Shown: piece by piece, positions 1 to 5,421 of the stretch | How the letters are laid out: every line of letters starts with the position of its first letter | Numbering within the stretch: position 1 is the stretch's first letter | NCBI GenBank assembly: GCA_905195005.1 | Contig: CAJJUC010000147.1 | Span: 1-5,863 of the forward strand | Source of the DNA: an uncultured Eubacteriales bacterium | Lineage (GTDB): Bacteria; Bacillota; Clostridia; UMGS1883 | Direction: 5' to 3' | DNA length: 5,863 nt | Notes under the pieces: model-generated | Seen by the model: only the letters and a program-made list of their open reading frames with translations | The model's database searches: none | Told to the model about the DNA's origin: nothing | Translations under genes and position numbers: made by a program

Positions 1-43
1 GTGCATCATTTCCGGTTGCCCCGCAGGGGCGAGGAAATGGCAC
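1..43 (-). other. Long imperfect stem-loop, candidate structured leader or terminator
   Basis: Positions 1-4 (GTGC) pair with 40-43, 7-13 (CATTTCC) with 33-39, and 16-22 (TTGCCCC) with 26-32 including one G-U pair, leaving a three-base loop (23-25). The bulges at 5-6 and 14-15 are both on the same side. Read leftward, it would lie about 25 bases into the transcript from the promoter at 76-104, so it could be a 5' leader element. Read rightward, it is followed by a T-rich stretch (44-55) and could terminate an unseen upstream gene. No known riboswitch class was recognised. Confidence 0.5.
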
Positions 44-52
44 ATTTCTTAT

Positions 53-76
53 TTTGCTATGCTTTTGCATAGCAAA
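53..76. promoter_or_regulatory. Perfect 10-4-10 palindrome at leftward start site, candidate operator
   Basis: TTTGCTATGC (53-62) is followed by TTTT and then its exact reverse complement GCATAGCAAA (67-76). The right edge touches the -10 hexamer of the minus-strand promoter at 76-81, and the predicted start site (about 68-70) falls inside it. A dyad in this place is typical of a repressor operator, but the regulator is not identifiable. As RNA it would also form a hairpin at the very 5' end of the transcript. Confidence 0.55.
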
Positions 77-104
77 TTATACCAGATGCTGTCCTCTCCG
101 TCAA
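76..104 (-). promoter_or_regulatory. Leftward sigma-A type promoter with extended -10
   Basis: On the minus strand, TTGACG (104 to 99) is followed by exactly 17 bases and then TATAAT (81 to 76). The -10 is preceded by TGG, which makes an extended -10 element. The -35 matches the consensus at five of six positions and the -10 at all six. The gene or RNA it drives lies left of the window. Confidence 0.75.
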
Positions 105-122
105 CCAGCGGCTTTGCATGTC

Positions 123-316
123 TGTATATTCATCTATAATGAATAATATGCACTCAGTTGCTGGAATAATTTAGGATGGATTCCCTGAATATTCACATAT
201 ACATGTTAAACTTGCGGGTTTTTGTAGTATTTATATTACATACGGCCTTATTTCCTCTTCATTGTTGTATATTCATCCTATTGACGATGAATAAAATACG
301 CGCTATAATGCACTCA
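123..316. repeat. Repeated TG(A/T)ATATTCA and ATGCACTCA elements, candidate operator array
   Basis: TGTATATTCATC occurs identically at 123-134 and 266-277, and the related perfect palindrome TGAATATTCA sits at 186-195. ATGCACTCA occurs at 148-156 and 308-316. Dyads accompany both long copies: TATTCAT (127-133) with ATGAATA (139-145), and ATTCATC (271-277) with GATGAAT (286-292). The last pair brackets the -35 of the transporter promoter, and the second ATGCACTCA overlaps the end of its -10 and the start site. This looks like a multi-site operator. The half-sites recall arginine-repressor boxes, but none has the usual 5-4-5 spacing, so the regulator is left open. Confidence 0.45.
281..309 (+). 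promoter_or_regulatory. Sigma-A type promoter of the amino-acid transporter operon
   Basis: TTGACG (281-286), a 17-base spacer and TATAAT (304-309) form a near-consensus promoter, with a start site expected at about 316-319. That leaves an untranslated leader of roughly 50 bases before the lipoprotein gene. A weaker possible second promoter is TTTGCA (113-118), 16 bases, then TATAAT (135-140). Confidence 0.85.
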
Positions 317-322
317 TCAATC

Positions 323-342
323 ACCTCCCAGCTACGGGAGGT
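323..342 (+). promoter_or_regulatory. 5' leader hairpin hiding a Shine-Dalgarno-like sequence
   Basis: ACCTCCC (323-329) and GGGAGGT (336-342) are perfect complements with a six-base loop. The hairpin would begin within about seven bases of the predicted transcript start. Its 3' arm is a strong ribosome-binding sequence five bases before an ATG (348). Its 5' arm contains an anti-SD sequence that could alternatively pair with the lipoprotein RBS AGGAG (354-358). There is no T run, so it is not a terminator. mRNA stabilisation or translational control is possible. Confidence 0.5.
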
Positions 343-347
343 CAAAA

Positions 348-371
348 ATGAAAAGGAGAGTAAAATTATGA
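348..371 (+). CDS. Possible seven-codon leader ORF overlapping the lipoprotein start
   Basis: ATG at 348 opens a frame reading MKRRVKL, which stops at TGA (369-371). That stop overlaps the lipoprotein ATG (368-370) in an ATGA arrangement suited to translational coupling. GGGAGGT (336-342) lies at an ideal five-base distance but is inside a hairpin. The two arginine codons AGG-AGA coincide with the AGGAG ribosome-binding site of the lipoprotein gene, so they may be a by-product of that site rather than a sensing device. Length alone gives no support, so this is a candidate only. Confidence 0.25.
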   Translation: MKRRVKL

Positions 372-1216
372 AAAAGGTATTTGCACTTGCGCTGACCGTT
401 CTGATGGTCATGTCCATGTTCGCCGGCTGCGGCAGCAGCAACACCACCAAGACCACCACCGCCACCGAGGCTCCCGCCGCCACCGCCGCTGAGACCACGG
501 CCGCTGCGACCACAGCTGCCGAGACCGCCGCTGCCGAACTGAAGACCGTCGAGTCCGGCAAGCTGATCATGTCCACCAACGCCGCCTTCCCTCCCTATGA
601 GATGGTTGCCGACGACGGCAGCTTCGAGGGCATTGACGTTGAGGTCGCCGGCGCCATCGCCGGGAAGCTGGGTCTGGAGCTGGTCGTGGACGATATGGAC
701 TTCGACGCTGCTCTGCTGGCCGTGCAGCAGAACAAGTCCGACATCGTTATGGCCGGTGTCACCGTCACCGAGGATCGGCAGCTGGTCATGAACTTCTCCG
801 ACAGCTACGCCACCGGCGTGCAGGTGGTCATCGTCAAGGAAGGCTCCGATGTGACTCTGGACAATCTGGGCGAGAAGATGATCGGCACCCAGCGTGGTAC
901 CACCGGTTACATTTACACCTCCGATGATTACGGCGACGATCATGTCACCGCCTATGACAACGGCGCTTCCGCCGTGCAGGCTCTGATCAACGGTCAGGTT
1001 GACTGCGTGGTCATCGACTCCGCTCCTGCTGAGGCTTTTGTTGCCGCCAACGCCGGTCTGACCATTCTGGACACCGAGTACGTCACCGAGAGCTACGCCA
1101 TCGGCGTGAACAAGGACAACACCGCATTGCTCGACGCCATCAACCAGGCGCTGGCCGAGCTGACCGCCGACGGCACCGTCCAGTCCATCGTTGACAAGTA
1201 CATCTCCGCTGAATAA
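368..1216 (+). CDS. Amino-acid ABC transporter substrate-binding lipoprotein
   Basis: This is the extracytoplasmic receptor of a polar amino-acid importer (bacterial solute-binding family 3), 282 aa. ATG 368 is chosen because AGGAG (354-358) precedes it and a clear lipoprotein signal follows: basic MKK, a hydrophobic core, then FAGC with the lipidated Cys at 21. Residues 22-57 are a Thr/Ala/Glu-rich flexible tether. The binding domain follows: AAFPPYE (72-78), F-EGIDVEVA (86-94), Arg137 in TVTEDR as the likely carboxylate-binding residue, QRGTTG (175-180) and VVIDSAP with Asp217, the likely amine-binding residue. Substrate specificity cannot be read from the sequence. It is first in the operon, before permease and ATPase. 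Codon use is extreme: 27 of 30 Thr codons are ACC and Leu is nearly all CTG, unlike the genes downstream of about 1650. Confidence 0.95.
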   Translation: MKKVFALALTVLMVMSMFAGCGSSNTTKTTTATEAPAATAAETTAAATTAAETAAAELKTVESGKLIMSTNAAFPPYEMVADDGSFEGIDVEVAGAIAGKLGLELVVDDMDFDAALLAVQQNKSDIVMAGVTVTEDRQLVMNFSDSYATGVQVVIVKEGSDVTLDNLGEKMIGTQRGTTGYIYTSDDYGDDHVTAYDNGASAVQALINGQVDCVVIDSAPAEAFVAANAGLTILDTEYVTESYAIGVNKDNTALLDAINQALAELTADGTVQSIVDKYISAE

Positions 1217-1228
1217 TCCAATCGCTTA

Positions 1229-1256
1229 GCCAGGGGCGGCTCAAGCCGCCCTTGGC
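1229..1256 (+). promoter_or_regulatory. Intercistronic GC-rich stem-loop after the lipoprotein gene
   Basis: Positions 1229-1240 pair with 1245-1256 over 12 bp (one G-U) around a TCAA loop, 12 bases after the stop codon. No T run follows, so it is better explained as an mRNA 3'-end stabiliser than as a full terminator. Such a structure would let the binding protein be made in excess over the membrane parts, as is common in ABC importer operons. Confidence 0.6.
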
Positions 1257-1270
1257 ACGGTTGTACCCGG

Positions 1271-1303
1271 AAAACCGACCTTCGCGCTGGGAAGGCCGAT
1301 TTT
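1271..1303 (+). terminator. Second imperfect stem-loop ending in TTTT, possible attenuator
   Basis: AAAA (1271-1274) pairs with TTTT (1300-1303), CG (1276-1277) with CG (1297-1298) and CCTTC (1279-1283) with GAAGG (1291-1295), with two mismatches and a seven-base loop. The four terminal Ts belong to the stem and are followed by C, so it is at most a partial terminator. Together with the preceding hairpin it would reduce read-through into the permease and ATPase genes. Confidence 0.35.
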
Positions 1304-1350
1304 CTGCGTATAACACGATACTGCGCAATATTAAATGAGAAGGTGAAGCT

Positions 1351-2112
1351 GTGGAACTTTACGAACTTTGGAAACCCCTGATGCGGGACGGCACCGCATC
1401 CTTCTGGCAGGAATTCTACGTCAAATTCTATCAGGCATTTATCGAAGGAAGCCGCTGGAAGCAGTACCTGAACGGCGTCGGCACCACCCTTCTGGTCACG
1501 GCCATGGCGCTGACACTGGGCATTCTCCTCGGCATTGTGGTGGCCGTGATCCGGACCGCCCACGACCAGCAGCGGACAGGGCACAAGAACCCCATTCTCG
1601 GCCTGTTCAACGGCATCTGCAAGGTATACGTCACCGTCATCCGCGGCACGCCCGTTGTCGTTCAGCTTTTGATTTCGTTCTTTATTGTGTTCACTTGGGC
1701 AAAGGACGGCACATGGGTTGCAACAATCACATTCGGAATCAATTCCGGCGCATATGTTGCCGAGGTTATCCGTTCGGGAATCATGGCGATTGACCGCGGA
1801 CAGATGGAGGCAGGGCGTTCGCTCGGGCTGACGCAGTACATGACAATGAAGGAAATCATTCTCCCCCAGGCATTTAAAAACATTCTTCCGGCAATCGGCA
1901 ACGAAATGATTGCGCTTCTTAAGGAAACCTCCGTTGCAGGTTATGTTGCGGTTGTTGACCTTACAAAGGCGGGAAATCAGATTAAAAATACCACATATGA
2001 CCAAACGAACCCGATTCTGCTCGTCGCCTTGGTATATCTCTTAATCGTAATACTCATGACAAAGCTGCTCGGCATTATGGAAAGGAGGCTGCGCAAGAGT
2101 GATAACCGTTAA
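1351..2112 (+). CDS. Amino-acid ABC transporter permease (HisM/GlnP type)
   Basis: This is the membrane channel subunit of the importer, 253 aa, probably working as a homodimer because no second permease gene is present. GTG 1351 is preferred: AGAAGGTG (1338-1345) precedes it and an in-frame TGA lies at 1336-1338. Residues 1-39 are an N-terminal extension. Hydrophobic segments cover roughly 43-67, 102-116, 123-145, 195-204 and 222-242. The family hallmarks are present: VIRGTPVVVQ (96-105), FGINSGAYVAE (128-138) and the EAA loop starting EAGRSLGLT (153-161) and ending LPQAFKNILP (171-180), which docks on the ATPase. It overlaps the ATPase gene by 14 bases. Codon use changes abruptly near codon 97: before it Thr is 5 ACC of 8 and Val has no GTT in 9; after it Thr is 7 ACA of 13 and Val is 9 GTT of 14. 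The protein is nevertheless intact. Confidence 0.95.
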   Translation: MELYELWKPLMRDGTASFWQEFYVKFYQAFIEGSRWKQYLNGVGTTLLVTAMALTLGILLGIVVAVIRTAHDQQRTGHKNPILGLFNGICKVYVTVIRGTPVVVQLLISFFIVFTWAKDGTWVATITFGINSGAYVAEVIRSGIMAIDRGQMEAGRSLGLTQYMTMKEIILPQAFKNILPAIGNEMIALLKETSVAGYVAVVDLTKAGNQIKNTTYDQTNPILLVALVYLLIVILMTKLLGIMERRLRKSDNR

Positions 2113-2830
2113 AAATCTTGAAAAAAGCTTTGGCGCACATAATGAAATCCATGTGCTCAAAGGAATTGACGAAACAGTTAAAAAAGGTGAAAAGGTTGTT
2201 ATCATCGGACCCTCGGGAAGCGGAAAAAGCACATTTCTGCGCTGCCTTAATCTGCTTGAAAAGCCCACAAATGGGCAGATTTTCATTGAGGGGGAGGAAA
2301 TCACAAGCAGCAAGTGCAATATAAATCTTATCAGGCAGAAAATCGGAATGGTGTTTCAGCACTTCAATCTTTTTCCCCACCTCACAATAAGGGAAAATAT
2401 CACGCTTGCACCGGTGAAGCTCAAGAAAATGACCGCTGAGCAGGCAAATGCAAAGGCTGAAGAGCTTTTAAAGCGCATCGGGCTTTCGGACAAGGCGGAT
2501 TCCTATCCGCAGCAGCTTTCCGGCGGTCAGAAGCAGAGAATTGCCATAATCCGCTCGCTTGCAATGAATCCCGATATAATGCTTTTCGATGAACCGACTT
2601 CGGCGCTTGACCCGGAAATGGTCGGAGAAGTGCTCGACGTTATGAAAGAGCTTGCCGAAGACGGCATGACAATGGTTGTCGTAACGCACGAAATGGGCTT
2701 TGCGCGCGAGGTTGCCGACCGCGTTATATTCATGGACGACGGAATCGTTGCCGCTCAGGGCGCTCCCGATGAAATTTTCAGCGGAAACCCGAACAAGCGC
2801 CTGACGGATTTTCTCGGAAAAGTCTTGTAA
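2099..2830 (+). CDS. Amino-acid ABC transporter ATP-binding protein (GlnQ/HisP type)
   Basis: This is the cytoplasmic ATPase that drives the importer, 243 aa, the normal length for the family. The motifs run in order: Walker A GPSGSGKST (37-45), Q-loop Gln87 in VFQHFNLF, ABC signature LSGGQKQR (140-147), Walker B IMLFDE (160-165), D-loop SALD (168-171) and switch His197 in VTHEMGFA. QHFNLFPHLT and the THEMGFAR block are characteristic of the polar amino-acid subfamily. All catalytic residues are present. GTG 2099 lies inside the end of the permease gene, 10 bases after GGAGG (2084-2088), which suggests coupled translation. It belongs compositionally to the right-hand part of the window: of 12 Thr codons 6 are ACA and only 2 are ACC. 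Confidence 0.96.
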   Translation: MITVKNLEKSFGAHNEIHVLKGIDETVKKGEKVVIIGPSGSGKSTFLRCLNLLEKPTNGQIFIEGEEITSSKCNINLIRQKIGMVFQHFNLFPHLTIRENITLAPVKLKKMTAEQANAKAEELLKRIGLSDKADSYPQQLSGGQKQRIAIIRSLAMNPDIMLFDEPTSALDPEMVGEVLDVMKELAEDGMTMVVVTHEMGFAREVADRVIFMDDGIVAAQGAPDEIFSGNPNKRLTDFLGKVL

Positions 2831-2853
2831 TTTTATTTTTTTCGGTATATAAT
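2825..2853 (+). promoter_or_regulatory. Promoter of the DUF1858 gene, overlapping the ATPase stop codon
   Basis: TTGTAA (2825-2830) includes the ATPase stop codon and is followed by 17 bases and a perfect TATAAT (2848-2853). The -35 matches the consensus at four of six positions. No terminator hairpin is visible between the ATPase and the next gene, so read-through is also possible. Confidence 0.6.
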
Positions 2854-2875
2854 AAAGTTTAAGGGGGTGTTTTTT

Positions 2876-3079
2876 ATGGCAAAGGTAACAAAGGACATGA
2901 TTATTATGGATGTTCTTTCAATAGATCCCGGCACTGCACCTTTCTTCCTTGAAATAGGAATGCACTGCCTGGGCTGCCCGTCGGCAAGCGGCGAATCCAT
3001 TGAGGAAGCGTGCGCGGTTCACGGTGCGGACGCGGACGAGCTTGTAAAAAAGCTTAACGATTATCTTGAAAACAAGTAA
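2876..3079 (+). CDS. Small DUF1858 / hybrid-cluster-associated redox disulfide domain protein
   Basis: This 67-aa protein is made almost entirely of the DUF1858 domain, a small helical domain known as a stand-alone protein or fused to redox and di-iron repair proteins, and often linked with hybrid-cluster protein in anaerobes. The diagnostic block is GMHCLGCPSASGESIEEAC at 28-46, with a CxxC pair at Cys31 and Cys34 and a further Cys at 46. ATG 2876 is preferred over the in-frame GTG at 2867 because AGGGGG (2862-2867) sits eight bases before the ATG and would overlap the GTG. It is probably a cytoplasmic thiol/disulfide or metal-binding protein. The exact role is unproven, and no hybrid-cluster gene is visible nearby. 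It has its own promoter and terminator. Confidence 0.9.
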   Translation: MAKVTKDMIIMDVLSIDPGTAPFFLEIGMHCLGCPSASGESIEEACAVHGADADELVKKLNDYLENK

Positions 3080-3095
3080 TTAACGGGCAAGCATC

Positions 3096-3148
3096 AAAAC
3101 GGAAGTATGAGCATATTTTACTGTGCTCACACTTCCGTTTGTTATTTT
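3096..3148 (+). terminator. Rho-independent terminator after the DUF1858 gene
   Basis: Positions 3097-3113 pair with 3124-3140 over 17 bp with a single mismatch (3107 with 3130) and a 10-base loop. A T-rich tail (GTTATTTT, 3141-3148) follows. The A-rich 5' flank mirrors the tail, so it may work in both directions, although no minus-strand gene is seen to its right. Confidence 0.85.
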
Positions 3149-3192
3149 GATAATATTAATGATAAATTTTTCCGATTTAATTAAAATTCTGC

Positions 3193-3221
3193 TTGAAAAG
3201 CGTTGAAAAATAGTGTAATAT
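3193..3221 (+). promoter_or_regulatory. Probable promoter of the phosphofructokinase gene
   Basis: TTGAAA (3193-3198), a 17-base spacer and TAATAT (3216-3221) is the best-fitting pair in the A/T-rich gap. An alternative -10, TATACT (3236-3241), lacks a convincing -35. The leader would be about 40 bases long. Confidence 0.5.
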
Positions 3222-3267
3222 AGCAGAGATAGGGTTATACTATATTATTATTCATGGAGGATTTGCT

Positions 3268-4386
3268 ATGAACAAAATAAAAAAAATTGCACTGCTTACA
3301 GGCGGCGGAGACTGCCCCGGACTTAATGCCGTTATCCGCGCTGTAACAACAACGGCAATCGTTAAGTACGGTCTTGAGGTTGTCGGAATCAAAAAAGGTT
3401 ATCACGGTCTTTATTATAAGGACTTTGTTAATCTTACGCTTGACAGCGTTCAGGAAATTCTTTCGGAGGGCGGCACAATCCTTAAAAGCTCGAATAAAGA
3501 TAACTTATTTCAGTATCCTGTTCGCGATAAGGACGGCGAAATAGTAAAAAAAGACGGAAAAATCGTTTATGAGAATGTTTCCGATGTTGCCATTGAAAAC
3601 CTTAAGGAAGCCGGAATTGACGTGCTTTTCATTCTCGGCGGCGACGGAACGCTTACAAGCGGACGTGACTTTGCGCGCAAAGGTGTAAATGTAATCGGTA
3701 TTCCGAAAACGATTGACAACGACTTAAACTGCACCGACTATACCTTCGGATTTGACACGGCGGTCGGCATTGTTACGGAATCACTTGACAGACTGCGCAC
3801 AACGGCTAAAAGCCACGGCAGAATTATGGTTGCGGAAATCATGGGACGCGGGGCCGGCTGGCTGACGCTTCACGGCGGCATTGCAGGCGCGGCGGATGTT
3901 ATCCTCCTCCCCGAAATTCCGTTCGATATTAATAAGGTTGCCGACAAAATCAAGGCTGATTTTGCAAAGGGCAAGGATTTCTGCATTGTTGCATGTGCAG
4001 AGGGCGCTAAACCCAATGACGGAGAAGCAGTTGTTCTTAAGGTTCGTGAGGATAGCCCCGACCCGATTCGTCTCGGCGGAATCGGCGCTGTTGTTGCCGA
4101 CAAGCTTGAAACGCTTTGCAAAAATGAAGCGCGTTCAACCGTTCTCGGACATGTGCAGCGCGGCGGAATAACCGCCAGTCATGACAGAATCCTTTCCTCC
4201 CGTTACGGATATGCTGCCGTTGAGCTTGCAATGCAGGGACTGTTCGGCAACATGGTTATACTTAAAGGCGATCAAATCGGATATGCTTCACTTGAAGAAG
4301 TTATCGGTCAGGAAAACAAAAAGGTTCAGACTGATAACGAGCTTGTTCAGATGGCAAAGGCGCTCGGCGTTTGCTTCGGTGACTGA
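3268..4386 (+). CDS. pfkA: 6-phosphofructokinase, probably ATP-dependent, group III type
   Basis: This is the glycolytic enzyme that converts fructose 6-phosphate to fructose 1,6-bisphosphate in the cytoplasm, 372 aa. ATG 3268 follows GGAGG (3256-3260) by seven bases. Motifs in order: TGGGDCPGLNAVIRAV (11-26), nucleotide loop GGDGT (124-128), catalytic PKTIDND (146-152) with Asp150 and Asp152, MGR (192-194), PEIPF (215-219), AEGA (244-247) and HVQRGG (295-300). Gly127 is the residue expected for ATP users, while Lys147 is the residue usual in pyrophosphate users. This mixed pair is known in the group III (Actinobacteria/Clostridia-like) branch and favours ATP, though donor choice is inferred. 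Residues about 84-102 form a charged insert rich in Asp, Lys and Gly that is absent from E. coli-type enzymes. The gene is monocistronic between its own promoter and terminator. Confidence 0.95.
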   Translation: MNKIKKIALLTGGGDCPGLNAVIRAVTTTAIVKYGLEVVGIKKGYHGLYYKDFVNLTLDSVQEILSEGGTILKSSNKDNLFQYPVRDKDGEIVKKDGKIVYENVSDVAIENLKEAGIDVLFILGGDGTLTSGRDFARKGVNVIGIPKTIDNDLNCTDYTFGFDTAVGIVTESLDRLRTTAKSHGRIMVAEIMGRGAGWLTLHGGIAGAADVILLPEIPFDINKVADKIKADFAKGKDFCIVACAEGAKPNDGEAVVLKVREDSPDPIRLGGIGAVVADKLETLCKNEARSTVLGHVQRGGITASHDRILSSRYGYAAVELAMQGLFGNMVILKGDQIGYASLEEVIGQENKKVQTDNELVQMAKALGVCFGD

Positions 4387-4416
4387 TAAGCGCTTTTCAA
4401 TCTCAGCATTGCGGAA

Positions 4417-4448
4417 TAAAAGGGTGTAAAAAAATTTGCACCCTTTTA
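4417..4448 (+). terminator. Terminator after phosphofructokinase
   Basis: TAAAAGGGTG (4417-4426) pairs perfectly with CACCCTTTTA (4439-4448). The stem extends inward by one T-G pair and three A-T pairs to an AAAA loop. The Ts lie mainly within the 3' arm. It starts 30 bases after the stop codon, and the mirror-image A run allows bidirectional action. Confidence 0.8.
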
Positions 4449-4468
4449 CTGTACGGATAAAAAAACTG

Positions 4469-4497
4469 TTGAAATATCCTTCCGAATGATTTATAAT
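4469..4497 (+). promoter_or_regulatory. Promoter of the ECF S-component operon
   Basis: TTGAAA (4469-4474), 17 bases, then a perfect TATAAT (4492-4497). It lies just after the phosphofructokinase terminator and about 35 bases before the next start codon. No riboswitch could fit in this short leader. Confidence 0.8.
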
Positions 4498-4531
4498 GAT
4501 ATAAGATATTATTAATTTGGGGGATTGTAAA

Positions 4532-5401
4532 ATGAAGAAAGAAAAACGCGCACCGTCCGGCTATTCAAGCGCACGCTTTATTCTTGATGACGCCGACGGC
4601 AACAGCTTTCAGGAGGACAGCAGCCCTGTTTCGGGTGCAGCTGCCGATCCCGGGTTCAGTAACATAAAATCCTATGGATTTGCGGCAAATGCAAAGGAAA
4701 TGATGATGTCCTCTCTCATGCATCTGACAAATCCCTTTACGATAATCGTTATATTGCTTCTGACAGTAACATATATACTTCTGAGCGCTGCGGGTACTAT
4801 TAATTTTACATTTACAACAGGGAGCGTTGTTCAGTACATAAACACGAATCTTGACATAATTGTAAATGCATTCCTCGGCTTTTTCTACGGACCTGTAACA
4901 TGCGCGCTCGGCGTTGGTGTGTGCTGCATTGCAAAAATAATTGCAAGCAAAAGCACATTCTTCATCGGAAATCTTATCGGTGCACTGGCGGCAGGCTTTT
5001 GCCACGGCTGGATTCTGTACAGGCTCAAGCCGCGCTGGTTCTACCCGAGATTTAAGAATTATTACGCAAATCTGCTTTTCAACATTGTTGAAACGCGCTT
5101 TGTTATTTCCGCATTTATAAATGTGCTTCTTATGTCGGTTATTTACAGAGTATTTATCGGATATCCCATATCCGTTTTCATTCTCAATTATTCAAAGTCG
5201 GGTGTTCCGCTGGAATCGGTTGCCCAGTTCTTAAAAGTGTTCTTTGTCAGCATACTTTTTGAATCCGCCGTTATTTTCGTTGCAATTACGGTTGCCGGGT
5301 TTATTGCGGCAAAGGCGTTTCCGCTTCAGTTTGCGCAGTCGTCCATGTTTATCGGCGGAGGCGGCAGCATCGGAAGCTTTGATGATGATTCCAAAAATTA
5401 G
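4532..5401 (+). CDS. ECF transporter S component, FolT (folate)-like
   Basis: This is a membrane protein of 289 aa that resembles substrate-binding S components of energy-coupling-factor vitamin importers, closest in pattern to the folate (FolT) group. ATG 4532 is preferred over in-frame TTG 4517, since the G-rich SD (4519-4523) lies seven bases upstream and would overlap the TTG. Residues 1-60 form a polar, partly acidic cytoplasmic-type extension not usual in S components. Hydrophobic segments follow at about 69-88, 107-137, 143-163, 181-210 and 235-262. The FFYGPV element (117-122), the GxLxGxLAxG-like helix (146-155) and a TRFVISAFINVLL segment (188-200) are what suggest FolT. The tail is Gly- then Asp-rich. 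No ECF module (ATPases or T protein) is nearby, which fits a group II system with a shared module. The substrate is inferred, not shown. Confidence 0.75.
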   Translation: MKKEKRAPSGYSSARFILDDADGNSFQEDSSPVSGAAADPGFSNIKSYGFAANAKEMMMSSLMHLTNPFTIIVILLLTVTYILLSAAGTINFTFTTGSVVQYINTNLDIIVNAFLGFFYGPVTCALGVGVCCIAKIIASKSTFFIGNLIGALAAGFCHGWILYRLKPRWFYPRFKNYYANLLFNIVETRFVISAFINVLLMSVIYRVFIGYPISVFILNYSKSGVPLESVAQFLKVFFVSILFESAVIFVAITVAGFIAAKAFPLQFAQSSMFIGGGGSIGSFDDDSKN

Positions 5402-5421
5402 GAAGCTTCGGAGGGTTTGTT

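Larger units (their letters stand above)
1..367. other. Control region between a leftward promoter and the transporter operon
   Basis: No protein-coding gene is supported in these 367 bases. The stretch holds a leftward promoter (76-104), a palindrome at its likely start site (53-76), a long stem-loop (1-43), a rightward promoter (281-309), repeated A/T-rich motifs (123-316) and a 5' leader hairpin (323-342). The arrangement suggests a divergent intergenic region, with a minus-strand gene or small RNA beginning beyond the left edge. The open frame that extends from 176 into the lipoprotein gene is not a real N-terminus, because the lipoprotein signal peptide begins at 368. Confidence 0.75.

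Noticed and set aside
123..195. Canonical arginine-repressor (ARG) boxes
   Set aside because: Half-sites such as TGAAT and ATTCA are present, but no pair has the expected four-base spacing, so only an unassigned operator array is reported.
176..367. N-terminal extension of the lipoprotein from 176
   Set aside because: It would place about 64 residues before a canonical lipoprotein signal peptide and would include the promoter at 281-309. ATG 368 has a good RBS.
470..540. Repetitive Ala/Thr/Glu coding stretch as a tandem repeat
   Set aside because: It is a low-complexity linker after the lipidated cysteine, common in Clostridia solute-binding lipoproteins. No regular repeat unit is kept.
332..943. 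Minus-strand frame rich in Gly, Val and His opposite the lipoprotein gene
   Set aside because: Low-complexity composition is the mirror of the GCC/ACC/GTC-rich lipoprotein codons. No domain or start signal is visible.
1093..2004. Long minus-strand open frame (about 300 codons)
   Set aside because: It lies opposite the lipoprotein end and permease, has no recognisable domain, crosses the stem-loops and lacks a plausible RBS. The plus-strand permease has clear family motifs.
4498..4531. Folate or other riboswitch before the FolT-like gene
   Set aside because: The leader from the predicted start site to the ATG is only about 30 bases, too short for a known riboswitch plus expression platform.
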